Below the pieces are notes generated by a model, which did not search any database, was not told where the DNA came from, and saw only the letters and a program-made list of their open reading frames with translations. A DNA stretch of 64,000 nt from Marinimicrobium agarilyticum DSM 16975 (GTDB lineage: Bacteria; Pseudomonadota; Gammaproteobacteria; Pseudomonadales; Cellvibrionaceae): assembly GCF_000423345.1 (NCBI RefSeq), contig NZ_KE384008.1:686857-750856 (forward strand), read 5' to 3'. The position numbers and the translations under genes were made by a program. Below, in pieces: positions 8,931-18,631 of this stretch (its first letter is position 1; the number at the start of each line of letters is the position of its first letter).

Positions 8931-10160
8931 TCAAATTCGCATAAGCCGATAAGTCAGCTCAAGCAAATCAGAGAACGGAGAACCGCCTTCAAAATCTTGA
9001 CGCCAGTCACTTTTTAGACCAAACGTTTTGGCAAAAAACCGTCTCTGCCAACGGGTTCTTGAATTGCTTTTGAGAAAACTGACAAGGCTTTCATGGTCAG
9101 CGAGAATTCGCTCTGCCCCTTTGTCAGCTTCTGTTACTCGACCATCTCTAAAGTCTCGCCAGACCCTCATATAAGGAAACACAACGTTATCTGGGTCAGC
9201 GCTTAGCCCCTTGTCACATAACAAATCAAAATCCTTTCTCTCCAACACCAGAAAACCAAGCACCAATGCCTTTTTACACGCAAACCCAACTTGTTCTTTG
9301 GGAACATCGGGACTGATTTCGGTAGAGGTAACACTCCTGACCACCAAGTCGCATACTTCCGCTTGGTCAACTATACGCTCCGGATTGAGTAGAGGGATGC
9401 CGCCAACGATGCTGGAGAGCACCGCAAAACCGCTGCTACCTGCATAAACCGACTCAGCTCTTGACATAACAATAGCGTCAAAAATCGCCGACTCCACCCT
9501 GCCAAAGGACTCAGGATGCAACCTTTCAATTGAAGTAACCTGCGCCTGTTGAGAAAGCAGGCTTATGACCGCCAAATCCTGACCAGCCAATAACACATTG
9601 CCCCGTTCCTCCAAAAACCCATTGACCAGATTTTCAACAGATGGGTATGAAATTGCCTTAGAGATAGAGCTTATGTTGCTGCGCAGACCGCCATATATTA
9701 CATCGCCCGCCCGCAAATGAATGGCTACACAGCTCTCTGGGAGCTTTACTCGCATTGCAGCGTTGATTGCCAGCTCAATGGACTCAGAGAATCCAATCTT
9801 CCAAAATGACTCAGACAACTTAGCCTTAAAATCACCGTACCTGTGAGGCTCGCTCTCAAAAACAGCCTCCTCCACTACCTGGTCGCAGTAAAAAACGCCA
9901 CTACCCGAGAACAGAACCTTGTGCAGCGGTTTAGCAGACTCTGCGACATCTTGGTCGATGTGGTAAGCATCGATAAAATTTGATGAGAATACCTTCTCAA
10001 TAGAGTCTATCGCGTGCCCCTCTTTATTAAACTTGTCATCATCCCAATAAAAGCCAAACCGAGCGCCATAAAGCTCACTCAACGCGAAGGCGTTTAATAT
10101 GGCTCGAAGGCGCTCACCCAGGCCATCGGTTCTCTTTGCTATAAACATCAATTCTGACAC
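8931..10160 (-). CDS. Putative GT11/fucosyltransferase-like glycosyltransferase
   Basis: This 409-residue protein has no exact relative that I recognise. Two segments recall GDP-fucose-using transferases: an N-terminal GLGERLRAIL block (residues 13-22), like the G-L-G-N-R-L motif, and AIHLRAGDV (146-154), like the H-x-R-x-G-D donor-binding motif of GT11/GT23-type enzymes. A third region (MSRAESVYAGSSGFAVLSS) resembles the conserved Ser/Gly block near the GDP-binding end of such folds. It sits immediately upstream of gmd-colC-colD, so a colitosyl- or fucosyltransferase role is a reasonable inference. The start is GTG at 10160 with AAAGG upstream; ATG at 10148 is an alternative. The C-terminal 130 residues are unassigned. 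Confidence 0.55.
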   Translation of the reverse strand: MSELMFIAKRTDGLGERLRAILNAFALSELYGARFGFYWDDDKFNKEGHAIDSIEKVFSSNFIDAYHIDQDVAESAKPLHKVLFSGSGVFYCDQVVEEAVFESEPHRYGDFKAKLSESFWKIGFSESIELAINAAMRVKLPESCVAIHLRAGDVIYGGLRSNISSISKAISYPSVENLVNGFLEERGNVLLAGQDLAVISLLSQQAQVTSIERLHPESFGRVESAIFDAIVMSRAESVYAGSSGFAVLSSIVGGIPLLNPERIVDQAEVCDLVVRSVTSTEISPDVPKEQVGFACKKALVLGFLVLERKDFDLLCDKGLSADPDNVVFPYMRVWRDFRDGRVTEADKGAERILADHESLVSFLKSNSRTRWQRRFFAKTFGLKSDWRQDFEGGSPFSDLLELTYRLMRI

Positions 10161-10255
10161 AATAGAACTACCTTTCTAACAGCAGGGCAAGATTAGACAG
10201 GGGGCATCGAAAAGCGACCTACCTGCTTACTGCCCAAACGGAATCACAAGACTAT

Positions 10256-11599
10256 CTACAATGTGATGCGAATCACACCCTCGTCTAGCATAGTGTCGTC
10301 TCGCCTCGCCGGATAATGCTCACACCATGCCTTCACTACCTGCTGCACCCGGCTATCCTGTGCTCCCAGCATCCATAATTCCGCATGAGGCGACATTTTC
10401 TCCAATACTGACGGAAACGCCGGGTAACGACTGCAGGGTTGGCCCTGAAAATCAGGCCCATCGACAATCACCCAATCCAATGTGGGCAGTGACTCAAAAG
10501 CACCTTCAGAGAACCATTTTTTGAGCGATCGCTCACAATCCGGTAGGTGCCGATAACCCCAATCTTCCAATGGTTCGGTAACTACAGACATAACAGACGC
10601 AAGACCTTCTGCCTCCAGCCTACTCTTCAGTGCATCAGCCTCGTCAGAGGGCTCGGCGATAATCACGGCTCTGCCGCCACCCGCCGCCTTCAGCGATTCG
10701 GCTAACGGCAATGTATTCGCACTTACACCAAATTGGAGCACGCACGCAGGCCGCCAGGCATCAACATGCTGCTGCAGCGCACTCGATACCTCAGAGTTTA
10801 CAGACCAGTTTAAAGACGATGCCTGCTCACCCTCCTCTGAGGAAGAAGGCTGGCGCTCATTAGGAATCAATACACCCAGCCCTTTCTCCAGGCTGAAGAA
10901 CTCAACGCTGTAACCATAGCGTTTAGCCCAATCTTTGCTGATATCGACCTCCTCCTGTCGCACGGTATCATCCATCCACACCTGTGCTCTTGGGGCCAAA
11001 CGGTCTACCAGTGCAGGCAGCGCGGGATAGCGAGCATATTTACAGGTCGCCCCCGGCGGGCCATCCACAAACAGTAAATCGATGTTCTGGATACCCGTAA
11101 GCGACGCAGAGGAATACCACTTGATGGTTTCCTCCTTACCGTCGTTCAAATGTGGGCCGTCCCAATCTTCGAGCTCACCGATACGCAGATCCACCCATTG
11201 GCTCAAACCCTCACGCTCCAGTAGGCTCCGGGTCTTCCCCCCAAACTCCGTCGAGTGCTCCAAGGATACCAAAACACCCTCCCCGTTCTGGCGCAGCGCA
11301 TCGGCAATCACCAGCGTGGAAGAGCCACTACCGCACTCCACCACAACTTTGGGCTTTTGGAAGCGGATATGTTCGTGGAGGCGTAGCAGCACATCCGGCG
11401 ACGCTGCCCAGCCGCGAAGCGGGGGCAATGACCCAGACAGCGTCAACGCCCGACTCAACCAGGTTAGAGCTTCGATTTGGGAATAAATTCTATTTTGAAC
11501 AATGATCAAATCTTTGAAGGATCTGTTCATCAGGTCTTTCTGGACGCGATCTATCTGTCTGGTCAGTGCTTCAAGTTGTGACTCAAGGGTATCTGCCAT
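10256..11599 (-). CDS. Tandem SAM-methyltransferase-like protein
   Basis: Two Rossmann methyltransferase-like halves follow a short N-terminal helix. The first (about residues 60-245) has VVVECGSGSSTLVIADAL as SAM motif I, then LLFVDGPPG, ARYPALPAL and a VWMDD-type motif. The second (about 270-445) repeats the layout in degenerate form (VLQFGVSANTLPLAESL, WVIVDGPD, SRYPAFPSVL). The VDGPPG/ARYPALP pair recurs in the C-terminal domain of the protein at 20084-22057. The degenerate second half probably lacks activity. The likely role is modification of the surface polysaccharide, but methyl transfer is not proven. The start is uncertain: ATG at 11599, or GTG at 11608, neither with a strong ribosome site. 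Confidence 0.6.
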   Translation of the reverse strand: MADTLESQLEALTRQIDRVQKDLMNRSFKDLIIVQNRIYSQIEALTWLSRALTLSGSLPPLRGWAASPDVLLRLHEHIRFQKPKVVVECGSGSSTLVIADALRQNGEGVLVSLEHSTEFGGKTRSLLEREGLSQWVDLRIGELEDWDGPHLNDGKEETIKWYSSASLTGIQNIDLLFVDGPPGATCKYARYPALPALVDRLAPRAQVWMDDTVRQEEVDISKDWAKRYGYSVEFFSLEKGLGVLIPNERQPSSSEEGEQASSLNWSVNSEVSSALQQHVDAWRPACVLQFGVSANTLPLAESLKAAGGGRAVIIAEPSDEADALKSRLEAEGLASVMSVVTEPLEDWGYRHLPDCERSLKKWFSEGAFESLPTLDWVIVDGPDFQGQPCSRYPAFPSVLEKMSPHAELWMLGAQDSRVQQVVKAWCEHYPARRDDTMLDEGVIRITL

Positions 11600-11609
11600 A
11601 ATATCCACA

Positions 11610-11934
11610 TTAAAGGGGGTTTGATGTCTTGGACAACTTTACATCGTTATTGCCCACTTGCCGCGCAAAGCCTAGAATAGCCACCTTTCGACCTTCCCAT
11701 TCATCCATCAGTTCAACAGTGTGCTCCTCTGCGGGCGAATACCACGCGACGGCTTCCTTTTTACCGTCAATCATCAACAGCAGGAAAGTTTTTGGTCTCC
11801 ACGACCGATTCTCTAAATGCCCTCAATAGTTTAGATTTACTCTCTTTGTTACTCCCCTTAATCTCGTCTAGAATAAACGCCCTAGCTTCTAACGTTAGAT
11901 TTTCAAAGATATCTGCTATCGATCTTGGGTACAT
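11610..11934 (-). pseudogene. Frameshifted small ORF upstream of the methyltransferase gene
   Basis: From an ATG at 11934 the frame encodes 55 residues (starting MYPRSIADIFENLTLEARAF) and stops at 11767. A second frame, open from about 11830 to the TAA at 11610-11612, encodes a domain-like stretch (ENRSWRPKTFLLLMIDGKKE, then VAWYSPAEEHTVELMDEWEG). Joining the two with one frameshift around 11815 would give a protein of about 100 residues. The second part reads like a real beta-rich domain, not noise. Either the gene is broken, the shift is programmed, or there is a sequencing error. I do not recognise the family. Confidence 0.4.
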
Positions 11935-11954
11935 TATTAGCGCCTTCTATGCAA

Positions 11955-14045
11955 TCAACTGACGCTCTCGCAAAGCTCTCTTATCTGACTCACAATCAGT
12001 CTCCGATCAAAATGTTTTCGTGCATATTCCACATACTGCTTACGGTCTGGGTTGCAAGAAATAAATGAGACTAATGCCTCAACGCCTGAGAAGATGAGCT
12101 CTTTTGGATATACTGTCTCAGCACCGGCCCAAGGAAGTATCAGCGGAAATGCACCCGAAGCCATACCTTCCGCCACAGCTTGGTGGCTACCTTCGTAATC
12201 GCTGACCGACAGTATGTAATCAACCTTCTTGTACCAATTGGACATATCATTGCCATGCGGGTCAAAAATTATATTTTTCCCCCATGGCTCCGAATTAATA
12301 CTATTAAATAAGTGCTCGAACCGTTCCATTTCCTCCTTGTGGTTGTCGTTCAGCATCCAGGGAAGCTCGTTCGGCTTCTTGCCCTTGACACGGAGCTTAA
12401 AATTCTTATTCTTCTCCCAAAGTAACTTCAGCACCTCAACAGCTCGGTCTAACCTTTTCCCCCAAGGAACTATCCCAACCATTCCTATGGTAAACCCATC
12501 GGAGTACCTTCCAGAGGGCGTGATAACATCAGTGTCGACGGAGTTGAATATCATTTTTGACTTACGCCGGGGCATATGAGCCTTGGCCACAAACTCCTCA
12601 TACCTGTATGGAGCAATAAAAATATATTTGTCAATATTTTTTTCTATCGAATCGCAAAGATAATCTAACCGTTGAACTTCCTGTCTATGAACCCTAACAA
12701 CTAACTTTTGTCCCGGCTTCTTGTAATTGGAGTACCAACGAATATTCCCTAAACCCCACTCACAGAAGATAATATCTGCTTGCGTCAGCTTGTCTAGACT
12801 TTCGTCCTCGTTGTGCTGAGTATGTCCTTTCCATTTGTCGATCAGCACCTCGAACTTGTCGTCTTTGTCATACGCGTCGATTACGTCCGTCAAAAACTTA
12901 AAGTCGTGCCCGGCAAAAAGAACTGTAGTTTTCTTGTGGTTTAGCAAGCGCTCGACAATTTCTGCATGATTGACAGTATTGGCAAAGCGCTTGTAAGCGC
13001 TATAGGCCATTTTTGCAGCTTGCTCATACAAAGCGACGTTGGTCATTGCGGCCGCACACTTTTCGGCGGCTTCAGCGTGGTTCTCAGCAAACAACGGGAA
13101 ATCGTCACCCAGCAAGTCTTTATGCACCTTCGTCGGACGAAGGATGACCGGTTTGCCAGCGCTCATGTATTCGAATAATTTGGTCGAGAGCTCTTGAGAG
13201 TTGTCGTTATCAATTTGGCCTGATCGCAGAGCGAAACCAATATCCGAATCACGGGAAAGTTGAATGCTTTCTTGGCGAGAAACTTCTCCCACCCAGTTAA
13301 TATTCTCGTCAGAGGCGAAGTACTGCTCAATTTCGTCCTTCCGCCCGCCCAGGTCACCGTGGAATTTATTGCCTGCGATGTTGAGTTTGGCGTAGGGAAG
13401 CTTCTGCTTCAAAGCATTGAAGGCATCTACCAGACCGGGGGTGCCCCATTCTTCCGAGAACTTGCCGGTATAGCATAGGGTATTCAGCCGATTCCGGAAG
13501 CTTGGGTTTTTTACAATGGGTGGGATCAGCGGCGGCAGTATGTACAGGTGCTCTTCCGGAATATCGAACTCCCGACTGTAGCTGGTGCGCATGCGTTCGC
13601 TTTGGACGATAGCGAATGCTGTTTTTTTCAATAGCTGCCCAATGCCGGCTTTTTCCGTGCGCGTCAGCTCTGTCATGCGCTGGAAGGGCTCCAGCGTGTA
13701 GTAAGCCAACCGACCGGGCAGGATTTTGATTAGCTCCTGACCCAAGGCAATGTTGCCGCGTACCAGAACCCGATCGTAGTGGTTTTGATCGTCCAGTTCA
13801 CGTATGGCTTCCACTACCTGACCGGGCTGCATGGGCCGGGGATGCTTCTCTATCCGATTGATAGTGGCGATATCTCGCACCTGTTCATTCAGTGGACCGC
13901 CTTGGTCTGGTGCTTTCTGGAGAAAGTCCAACTGTACACGGGGGTCAGCGGCAATCAGCCGTAGTAGTTCAGCTAACCAGACAGAGGAGCCGTCCATAAT
14001 GTTGAGGTTGACGTCGGCGTAGACCAGTAGCTTCAGGGATTTCAT
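11955..14045 (-). CDS. Two-domain GT4-type glycosyltransferase
   Basis: The 696-residue protein carries two GT-B halves in tandem. The first (about 1-370) ends with a GT4-like C-terminal region (LNTLCYTGKFSEEWGTPGLV, KLFEYMSAGKPVILRPT; the E-Y-M-S-A-G-K-P segment is the nucleotide-sugar-binding motif). The second (about 375-690) has its own FAGHDFKFL start, then GMVGIVPWGKRLDRAVEVL and EGMASGAFPLILPWAGAE. No membrane segments are visible, so it would act on the cytoplasmic face. The start ATG overlaps the stop of the upstream gene by four bases, implying coupling. Donor and acceptor are unknown. Confidence 0.8.
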   Translation of the reverse strand: MKSLKLLVYADVNLNIMDGSSVWLAELLRLIAADPRVQLDFLQKAPDQGGPLNEQVRDIATINRIEKHPRPMQPGQVVEAIRELDDQNHYDRVLVRGNIALGQELIKILPGRLAYYTLEPFQRMTELTRTEKAGIGQLLKKTAFAIVQSERMRTSYSREFDIPEEHLYILPPLIPPIVKNPSFRNRLNTLCYTGKFSEEWGTPGLVDAFNALKQKLPYAKLNIAGNKFHGDLGGRKDEIEQYFASDENINWVGEVSRQESIQLSRDSDIGFALRSGQIDNDNSQELSTKLFEYMSAGKPVILRPTKVHKDLLGDDFPLFAENHAEAAEKCAAAMTNVALYEQAAKMAYSAYKRFANTVNHAEIVERLLNHKKTTVLFAGHDFKFLTDVIDAYDKDDKFEVLIDKWKGHTQHNEDESLDKLTQADIIFCEWGLGNIRWYSNYKKPGQKLVVRVHRQEVQRLDYLCDSIEKNIDKYIFIAPYRYEEFVAKAHMPRRKSKMIFNSVDTDVITPSGRYSDGFTIGMVGIVPWGKRLDRAVEVLKLLWEKNKNFKLRVKGKKPNELPWMLNDNHKEEMERFEHLFNSINSEPWGKNIIFDPHGNDMSNWYKKVDYILSVSDYEGSHQAVAEGMASGAFPLILPWAGAETVYPKELIFSGVEALVSFISCNPDRKQYVEYARKHFDRRLIVSQIRELCESVS

Positions 14046-17000
14046 ACAACCGCCTCCTGAAGGTGAACCTGCTCCGTCTCAGCTTGGTACTGGGTTTTGA
14101 TGGCCTGATCTTCCAAGTGCGTAGCCGGGAAAGTGCCATCGATTGCCATGTCGACTTCGATCCCATCCAGGGGCTTGGCAAACTCAGTCAGTACACGGAA
14201 AATCTCTTCTTCATTGTTCAGGTTCAGGTAGGGGTAAAGAACGTTGCTGTTCTCCAGGTTGACCACCAGACGTTTACGGTGGTAGCCCTGTTGCTGGAAG
14301 TGGGCCCTTGCCCGTTCTACTTCGGCTTCAGTGCTTGCAGTGTAGACGGCATTGGCGATGGGCAGATGCGGTATAACCGGTATACCCAACCGTTCACATA
14401 CTTGCTCCAACCGGTCGGCCAAGGTGTGGCGACCCAGGGTTTCGCGAACACCCTGCTCGCTTATGGCCTGGTATTCTGCGGGCTCTTTCAGGCGGTTCAG
14501 GTAGTCACTCACCTCTTTCTGACTATCGCTCGCACACACGATACCACCAAACTGGGTGATCACGCCCTCGGAGTAGTTGCTGATCACAGGAGTACCCGAC
14601 GCCAAGGACTCATACACCCGACGAGCAAACATGGTAGGGCTGTGTTTTACCGTGTTCAGGTTTACGGTGAAGCGGTAGCCTTTGTAGGCCTTCCACATCT
14701 CGTGCGGCTCCAAGTAGCCCACTACGTGTTTTTTGAAGTGCTCCGGGAACTGCAGGTGTGCCACACCGCGCTTTAGGCATCGATCATATATATCGTAGTC
14801 CACTCCGGCTTCCTCCAACCCCTGCATAATGGTGTGGAAGTTCTCGCACCGCTCTATTTTATCGCTGTAGTAAGATCCCGCGAAGGCAGCTTTGTGATTG
14901 CGAGCAATGATTGGGCTCGGATTGTGAACCTGTGGCTGGCAAAAGAACGAGAGCGGCTCGGCGTCGATTCCGAAATCCTCTCTGTACGCTGTAACCATAT
15001 TGGCGTCGGTGGTGTACACATAGTCAAACAGCTTGGCGGTCGGCCCGAAACGCTTGTAGTGAACGGGGTCTTCTTTGGCCCAGAATACGGTGGGAACGCC
15101 CTTCTTACGACAATAGGCGATAACCTGGATCAGCTCGTCCATTTTGTTAGGGCCGTTGGAGGTGTAACCGTACATCAGGCCGCTCCACTGGTTGGCATTG
15201 CCAAACCAGCAGCTCTCGACAAACAGCATATCGGGCTGACTGGTTTCGATCTCGGCTTCCCAGTTTTGGGGAGATAGCGCCGTGAGCTGAACTTCGTGGC
15301 GGAAGCACTCCATGGTGAATTCGTCGAGTATGGCGGCGATTTTGATGTTCCGGAGCGAGCGGGCCGGTGCTTCGGCACGTTTGGCGGCCTGTGCCGCCAT
15401 ATCCGACCTATTTTGTTTTTGATCGCCGCCTTTTTCTTTCGACGCCAACTGGCTGATGCATTGAATAGGGCTCGTCAACCGCACGGAACTTTGCGCGTTC
15501 CAGGTCTGTATTCCAAGTGCCACTCGCCGGGCCCCTAGGGGTGGCACGATTTGCAGTAGCTTTTCGCTGGTGACATTGAGATAGGAGAAGGGCCCTACCT
15601 GCTTGGAAGAGGCCAGGCCATTGTATGGCCCAGGAATAGTCTTTCCGGATTCGTCCTGGTATTCAACGCGAGTGATACAGGCACGCTTTGATATATCAGC
15701 GCGATCAGAAAACTCGAGTTTGCCGCTGACGGTATGGGGAACCAGCTCATCGACATCAAAATTGAACCACATTGGCGCTCGGCTGATTTCAATATGAGTC
15801 GACTGCTCGAAGGGCGGCGGGGCTGGCTCGGCTTCAAGTTTTTGCTGGCCCGGGTTGGCTGATCCCTCCTGTGAAATTGGTTCACTTGTCAGTGTCGTAA
15901 AGCTAGCGGGCTCCCGAGGTACACCATGTTGAATGGGAGCAGTTAATCGGCCCGTTAACGCTTTAACCATCGGTGCTACAGACCGAGTGAACAGCAATGC
16001 CTTAATATCGCCCTCGCTGCTTTCCGTCTTTTTAAGAGCAACTTGTATGGCATCCGACAGGGATGACGCAGAATCCGCCTCGAACGACGTTGCTGCGGAG
16101 AAGGCTTCGCTATAAGGCTGGAGTGGGGCGATATCCGAGAGCACAAGGGGCTTTTTGTAGCTCAAGGCTTCGACTACTTTAATCGGCGGTACAAGCTGGC
16201 ATACCGGCAAGTTCTTGCGCGGAATGGCGATAACATTTGCCAAGGCGTAATAGTCTGCCATGTGCTCGTGCTGCACTCGTCCTGCTTGGATTAGCCACGG
16301 CACCTTGTCGCTGGTAACAGATTGTTTTTTAGGGTGATTTAGGGGTTGCTTGTCCCCAACAAAGAGGAGCTTGATACTCTGGCCAGTATTAACCAGGTAT
16401 TCGCAGGCGTCGAACAACAAGTCCAGCCCTTCATACTCCGTTTGGCTACCTATGTAAGCTACCACTTTGTCATTGGGTTCGATACCTAATGACTTCTGTA
16501 AGTTAGCATCAGGGATTTTGGTTTCAGGAATACACTCTATGCCATTTGGGGCCAGCTCTATACGCGCTTGCTCAACACCGCGTTGGGCCAATTCGTGTTT
16601 CATCGGCTCGTTTAGAGTGAAGACTCTTTCCGCCTGCTGGGCAACGAAGACATCCCGCTCCGCTTCGGCTTTGAATTGCGGGGTTTTGGCATAGCCGGGT
16701 TCTCGGGCATCCCTTGAGAGCTCCCAAAAGCCACGCACTTCGTTATAGAACGGGAGATTCAGGCGTTGAGCGGCAATCCAGGCTGGCAGCCCGACAGCGT
16801 AATTGGAGGCTACCAGCACTTTTTCCGGGCGGTAGATGCGAAAGAGCTGCTCCAGTTTGTCGGCGGTGACTTCTAGGCGTTCAGCTTCGGTTTTGGGCCT
16901 TTTGTTGTTAGGCCAGCGGGTGTGGATATAGCGAACACCATCGATCAGCATTTCGGGGTTTGTGCCACTGGTCACGCCGAGATCCCAGGGACGGCCCTGG

Positions 17001-17212
17001 CGAACGAAGCAGAGGGTTTCCAGGCCATGGTCGTTCAGGGCTTTGGCGATGCCCTGGGTACGAATGGCATAGCCGTTGCTGGCGTAGCTTTGACCATGAC
17101 TGACGACGTAAGCGATGCGCCCCGGTATGGGGAGGTAGGGGGTACTGCCTTGTTTGGCGAGTTCAATTGCCTGTTGGAGTAGTGCGTCCATTTGGGTCCT
17201 GTGGTGATTCAT
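14042..17212 (-). CDS. GT4 - beta module - CgeB-like dual glycosyltransferase
   Basis: The 1056-residue protein begins with a GT4 enzyme (about residues 25-410: GRIAYVVSHGQSYASNGYAI, PNDKVVAYIGSQTEYEGLDL, VEALSYKKPLVLSD). A linker and a beta-rich segment follow (about 470-610). A second GT-B domain of the CgeB/DUF3880 type spans about 645-950 (DMLFVESCWF, VPTVFWAKEDPVHYKRF, RVYESLASGTPVIS). A further 100 residues end the chain. It probably adds two sugars of the same polymer. The ATG at 17212 is annotated, but ATG 17191 has the better Shine-Dalgarno (AGGA) and may be the true start. It lies downstream of wecC across a short gap containing a palindromic repeat. Confidence 0.8.
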   Translation of the reverse strand: MNHHRTQMDALLQQAIELAKQGSTPYLPIPGRIAYVVSHGQSYASNGYAIRTQGIAKALNDHGLETLCFVRQGRPWDLGVTSGTNPEMLIDGVRYIHTRWPNNKRPKTEAERLEVTADKLEQLFRIYRPEKVLVASNYAVGLPAWIAAQRLNLPFYNEVRGFWELSRDAREPGYAKTPQFKAEAERDVFVAQQAERVFTLNEPMKHELAQRGVEQARIELAPNGIECIPETKIPDANLQKSLGIEPNDKVVAYIGSQTEYEGLDLLFDACEYLVNTGQSIKLLFVGDKQPLNHPKKQSVTSDKVPWLIQAGRVQHEHMADYYALANVIAIPRKNLPVCQLVPPIKVVEALSYKKPLVLSDIAPLQPYSEAFSAATSFEADSASSLSDAIQVALKKTESSEGDIKALLFTRSVAPMVKALTGRLTAPIQHGVPREPASFTTLTSEPISQEGSANPGQQKLEAEPAPPPFEQSTHIEISRAPMWFNFDVDELVPHTVSGKLEFSDRADISKRACITRVEYQDESGKTIPGPYNGLASSKQVGPFSYLNVTSEKLLQIVPPLGARRVALGIQTWNAQSSVRLTSPIQCISQLASKEKGGDQKQNRSDMAAQAAKRAEAPARSLRNIKIAAILDEFTMECFRHEVQLTALSPQNWEAEIETSQPDMLFVESCWFGNANQWSGLMYGYTSNGPNKMDELIQVIAYCRKKGVPTVFWAKEDPVHYKRFGPTAKLFDYVYTTDANMVTAYREDFGIDAEPLSFFCQPQVHNPSPIIARNHKAAFAGSYYSDKIERCENFHTIMQGLEEAGVDYDIYDRCLKRGVAHLQFPEHFKKHVVGYLEPHEMWKAYKGYRFTVNLNTVKHSPTMFARRVYESLASGTPVISNYSEGVITQFGGIVCASDSQKEVSDYLNRLKEPAEYQAISEQGVRETLGRHTLADRLEQVCERLGIPVIPHLPIANAVYTASTEAEVERARAHFQQQGYHRKRLVVNLENSNVLYPYLNLNNEEEIFRVLTEFAKPLDGIEVDMAIDGTFPATHLEDQAIKTQYQAETEQVHLQEAVV

Positions 17213-17247
17213 CTTTACGTATGTTTTAAAAGCGGAACGCTTAGTTT

Positions 17248-17280
17248 GTGGCGGATGCGCCTTTGGCTTATCCGCCCTAC
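17248..17280. repeat. REP-like palindrome between wecC and the dual glycosyltransferase
   Basis: GGCGGAT at 17250-17256 pairs with ATCCGCC at 17270-17276, with GCGCCTTTGGCTT between them and CCTACG following. It is an extragenic hairpin of the GGCGGAT...ATCCGCCCTACG type, a different family from the GTAGGTGGCG repeats further right. Confidence 0.6.
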
Positions 17281-17295
17281 GCGGTGGCTCAGGGG

Positions 17296-18576
17296 TTAGG
17301 CTAATAGGCCTACGGCGTCTATGACGGAGGGTTTAGCCTTGATTGCTTCGGTGGCTTTTATAAAGGGCTTATGCTTTACCAAGATGCATAGAATGTCGGC
17401 CTGGGTTAGAGCTTCGTCCAAGGTGGCCAGTTGGGTGTTGCCGGTGTCGAGCTGTGTGGGGAGTTCGTGAATGTTGGGCTCTACCACTTGCACGTGACAG
17501 CCTAGGTCGGAGATGGCTCGAGCGATGCCCAGGGCTGGGCTTTCGCGCAAGTCGTCGATGTCCGGCTTAAAGGCGACGCCCAAGCAGGCGACCGTAAGGT
17601 CACTGCGCCTAATGTCAGGATTAGCCTGGTGATATTGCTCCAGCTGCGTTTTGACGCGCTCCAACACCCATTTGGGCTTGTCGTCGTTGACCTCTCGGGC
17701 AGTGCGAATCAGGCGTGCCTGTTCGGGGCATGCGTCTACGATGAACCAGGGGTCTACGGCGATGCAGTGCCCCCCTACCCCGGCACCAGGCTGGAGAATG
17801 TTCACCCGGGGATGGCGATTGGCTAGGCTGATGAGCTCCCACACGCTGATGTCCAACTCATGACAGATGGTAGACAACTCGTTGGCGAAGGCGATGTTCA
17901 CGTCCCGGAAGCTGTTTTCGGTGAGTTTGGCCATTTCCGCCGTGCGGGCGGTGGTGGCAATGCAACTGCCCTGGACAAAAATCTCGTACAGCTCGCAGGC
18001 TCGCTTTGAGCAGGCGTCAGTCATGCCTCCGATAACGCGGTCGTTCTCAATCAACTCACGCATGACGTGCCCGGGCAGCACGCGCTCTGGGCAGTGGGCA
18101 ATGCGAATGTCGGAACCTTCGCCATGGGTTTGCGGGAACGTTAAGTCAGGACGGGCTTCGGCCAGCCAGGCGGCCATCTGTTCGGTGGCACCTACGGGGC
18201 TGGTAGATTCCAGCACCACCAGGTCGCCTTTTTTAAGAACCGGAGCCAACGCTTGGCTAGCGGCTTTAATGTACTTCAGGTCCGCCGTGTGGGATTGCCC
18301 TTCCGGGTCATGAATGAAAGGGGTAGGCACTGCAATCATGAACGCATCGGCCGGCTCTGGCGTGGCCGTAGCGCGCAGGTAACCCTGGGTTACCGCTGCA
18401 TGTACGGCAATATCCAGGTCCGGCTCGACAATGTGGATTTCACCTTTGTTGATGGTGTCCACGGCATGCTGGTTTACATCGACTCCCACCACTTTCTGTT
18501 TGCGGGAGGCGATAACGGCGGCGGTGGGCAAACCAATGTAGCCCAAACCAATGACGGAAATGGTGTTGAATGACAT
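17296..18576 (-). CDS. wecC: UDP-N-acetyl-D-mannosamine dehydrogenase
   Basis: The 426-residue enzyme oxidises UDP-ManNAc to UDP-ManNAcA with two NAD+. The N-terminal ISVIGLGYIGLPTAAVIA gives the Rossmann motif (residues 6-23). The catalytic cysteine is Cys271 in the GVGGHCIAVDPWF block, and ACLGVAFKPDIDDLRESPA is the usual C-terminal signature. The ATG at 18576 matches the family N-terminus; a longer in-frame extension to 18699 would overlap the wecB stop region and is rejected. It follows wecB by 55 bases in the same operon, so the two together make an acidic ManNAcA donor for the polymer. It is distinct from ugd at 43.9 kb. Confidence 0.93.
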   Translation of the reverse strand: MSFNTISVIGLGYIGLPTAAVIASRKQKVVGVDVNQHAVDTINKGEIHIVEPDLDIAVHAAVTQGYLRATATPEPADAFMIAVPTPFIHDPEGQSHTADLKYIKAASQALAPVLKKGDLVVLESTSPVGATEQMAAWLAEARPDLTFPQTHGEGSDIRIAHCPERVLPGHVMRELIENDRVIGGMTDACSKRACELYEIFVQGSCIATTARTAEMAKLTENSFRDVNIAFANELSTICHELDISVWELISLANRHPRVNILQPGAGVGGHCIAVDPWFIVDACPEQARLIRTAREVNDDKPKWVLERVKTQLEQYHQANPDIRRSDLTVACLGVAFKPDIDDLRESPALGIARAISDLGCHVQVVEPNIHELPTQLDTGNTQLATLDEALTQADILCILVKHKPFIKATEAIKAKPSVIDAVGLLA

Positions 18577-18631
18577 GGCGCGATTCCTGGGTATTTCGTA
18601 ACGGATGTGTTGTTGCGGCGCGGGCTGGCAG

